Shown in pieces: positions 63,701 through 64,000 of a DNA stretch of 64,000 nucleotides; the first letter of the stretch is position 1, and every line of letters begins with the position of its first letter. The notes beneath the pieces are model-generated. The model searched no databases, had not been told where the DNA came from, and was given only the letters and a program-made list of their open reading frames with translations. A program made the position numbers and the translations under genes. Origin of the DNA: Cognatundibacterium curvum (GTDB lineage: Bacteria; Pseudomonadota; Gammaproteobacteria; Burkholderiales; Burkholderiaceae_D). The stretch is from the NCBI RefSeq assembly GCF_014284235.1, contig NZ_JACOGD010000003.1, positions 1-64,000 on the forward strand, written 5' to 3'.

Positions 63701-64000
63701 TTGTTTGATTCCTATGCGCCGGAAGTGCGCCAGTTCATCAAGACCACACTCGCCAAAGTTGAACCTTCGCGCGATTTGCGTATGATTTGCGGCATCATCA
63801 CCGGCGTACGTACCCAGATGACCCAGCGCGGCAAGCTGATGGTGGTGACGCTGGATGACAGCACCGCGGTGGTGGAAGTCACGGTCTACAGCGAGCTGAT
63901 GGAAGAGTTTAAATCGCTGCTGAAAGAAGATGAGTTTTTAGCGGTATTGGGCAAGGTATCGGAAGATCGCTTTTCAGGCGGTATGCGCATCTCGGCAGAA
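60752..64000 (+). CDS. dnaE: DNA polymerase III alpha subunit (partial, runs off the window)
   Basis: The first 1083 codons of the replicative polymerase are present; a complete DnaE is about 1150-1160 aa, so only the C-terminus is missing. The PHP domain opens FVHLRVHSEYSIVDGL (His residues of the metal site). The palm has VGPGRGSGAGSLVAYSL and the catalytic Asp426 and Asp428 in PDFDIDFC. The finger domain with GMHAGGVLIAP and the tandem HhH region with AGYGFNKSHAAAYALLSYHT follow. The ATG is preceded by only a weak GCGGG. The reading frame is intact to the window end. Confidence 0.97.
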   Translation, partial: MTTELIISPDQAVTPEASGPRDPQFVHLRVHSEYSIVDGLVRIDDVIKAAAKDKQPALAVTDLANLFGMVKFYKAARGKGMKPIAGCDVWISNDNDRDKPTRMLLLVKNRQGYLQLCELLATAWLTNQHRGRAELRIEWLKQLQDSGAGGNLIALSGAHFGDVGTAIDNGNIALAEQLALQWESIFPRHFYIEIQRAGQPNMDNHVRAAVALAGRLRLPVVATHPVQFLSKDDFTAHEARVCIAEGDMLANGRRVRRFNDQQCFKTQQEMQTLFADLPVALKNSVEIAKRCNLTLELGKPKLPDFPTPDGMSLNDFLVFEAQRGLEFRLQHLFTNEEKREKERPRYEARLKFETDTIIKMGFPGYFLIVADFIQWAKNNGVPVGPGRGSGAGSLVAYSLLITDLDPLQYNLLFERFLNPERVSMPDFDIDFCQEGRDRVIQYVKDRYGKDAVSQIATFGTMAAKGAIRDVGRVLDFGYMFCDGVSKLIPFKPGKQVTIAEAIVEEPLLAERQENEEEVKTLLDLAQQVEGITRNIGMHAGGVLIAPGKLTDFCPLYTQGGDSGVVSQYDKDDVEAVGLVKFDFLGLTTLTILDRAVRYIKMLDPALQDFDLAKLPLDDRASYDLLTKAKTVAVFQLESRGMQGMLKDARPDRFEDIIALVALYRPGPMDLIPDFCKRKHGEKFDYPDPRTEGILSETYGIMVYQEQVMQMAQVVGGYSLGGADLLRRAMGKKKAEEMAEHRKIFREGAAKGGLSEQKADEIFDLMEKFAGYGFNKSHAAAYALLSYHTAYLKAHHPAAFMAANMSLAMDDTDKVKILVEDAMDICKLKMLPPDINQSDYRFMPVGEPGKKANQIRYGLGAVKGSGQNAIENIVAAREADGPFKDLFDFCKRVDKRQVNRRTIESLIRAGAMDSLGKDRAVLLATVTLAIEAAEQADAAANQVSLFGDDDDLIPPPEYISVPHWTDKKRLTEEKLALGFYLSGHLFDSYAPEVRQFIKTTLAKVEPSRDLRMICGIITGVRTQMTQRGKLMVVTLDDSTAVVEVTVYSELMEEFKSLLKEDEFLAVLGKVSEDRFSGGMRISAE

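Overview
The window looks like chromosomal DNA of a betaproteobacterium, most likely a Burkholderiales/Oxalobacteraceae relative such as Undibacterium or Herbaspirillum. This is inferred from several things seen together: a zapB-like/zapA/6S RNA block, an rpsU-yqeY-dnaG-rpoD block in which RpoD carries a very long Lys/Ala-rich N-terminus, a CAU tRNA directly before a RhlE-type helicase, a phasin, and moderate base composition. No rRNA, CRISPR array, prophage or complete insertion sequence was seen.

Layout. 1-5340: the end of a type VI secretion cluster (tssF, tssG and tssA as an overlapping operon), then a gene-poor stretch with a decayed secreted-protein gene and a tRNA-Leu. 5420-9860: a MATE exporter and an ArnT-like glycosyltransferase, ribosomal protein L31 type B, and a TRIC-type channel. 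9890-17090: a TetR/AcrR repressor and a tripartite RND efflux operon, whose promoter has a palindromic operator between its -35 and -10. 17190-22130: rho, trxA, zapB-like, zapA, 6S RNA, an EVE-domain protein and ybiB. 22140-26010: a TonB-dependent receptor and an HI0933-type flavoprotein. 26250-33760: the macromolecular synthesis block rpsU-yqeY-dnaG-rpoD, a CAU tRNA and a DEAD-box helicase. 33870-36300: ohr/ohrR peroxide defence, pyrF and a small membrane protein. 36500-43070: an HDOD protein, a LytS/LytTR-type two-component pair next to LiaF-like membrane proteins, a spermidine-synthase-like protein and a solitary ParB-like protein. 43290-55500: mixed housekeeping and accessory genes, including a phasin, a MazG-like pyrophosphatase, PilZ, an MFS permease, two periplasmic TonB-C proteins, an Hpt/pseudo-receiver protein, an OmpX-like barrel, cytochrome c, pepD and a Tat-exported sulfatase. 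55890-58370: a small ORF and a visibly more A+T-rich accessory gene coding for a P-loop ATPase with a C-terminal HEPN/Swt1-like domain. 58545-64000: glnS and most of dnaE, which runs off the window.

The best candidate for a poorly described system is the single-gene ATPase-HEPN protein at 56301-58295. Its architecture and its setting as an A+T-rich insertion before glnS fit a one-gene defence element. Other signals worth following are the roughly 300-residue extension and acidic repeat of RpoD, the tRNA abutting the helicase start codon, the poly-C tract in the ohr leader, the tandem TonB-C periplasmic protein, and the degenerate receiver fused to an Hpt domain. All gene calls rest on reading the translated sequence. 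No database search was possible.
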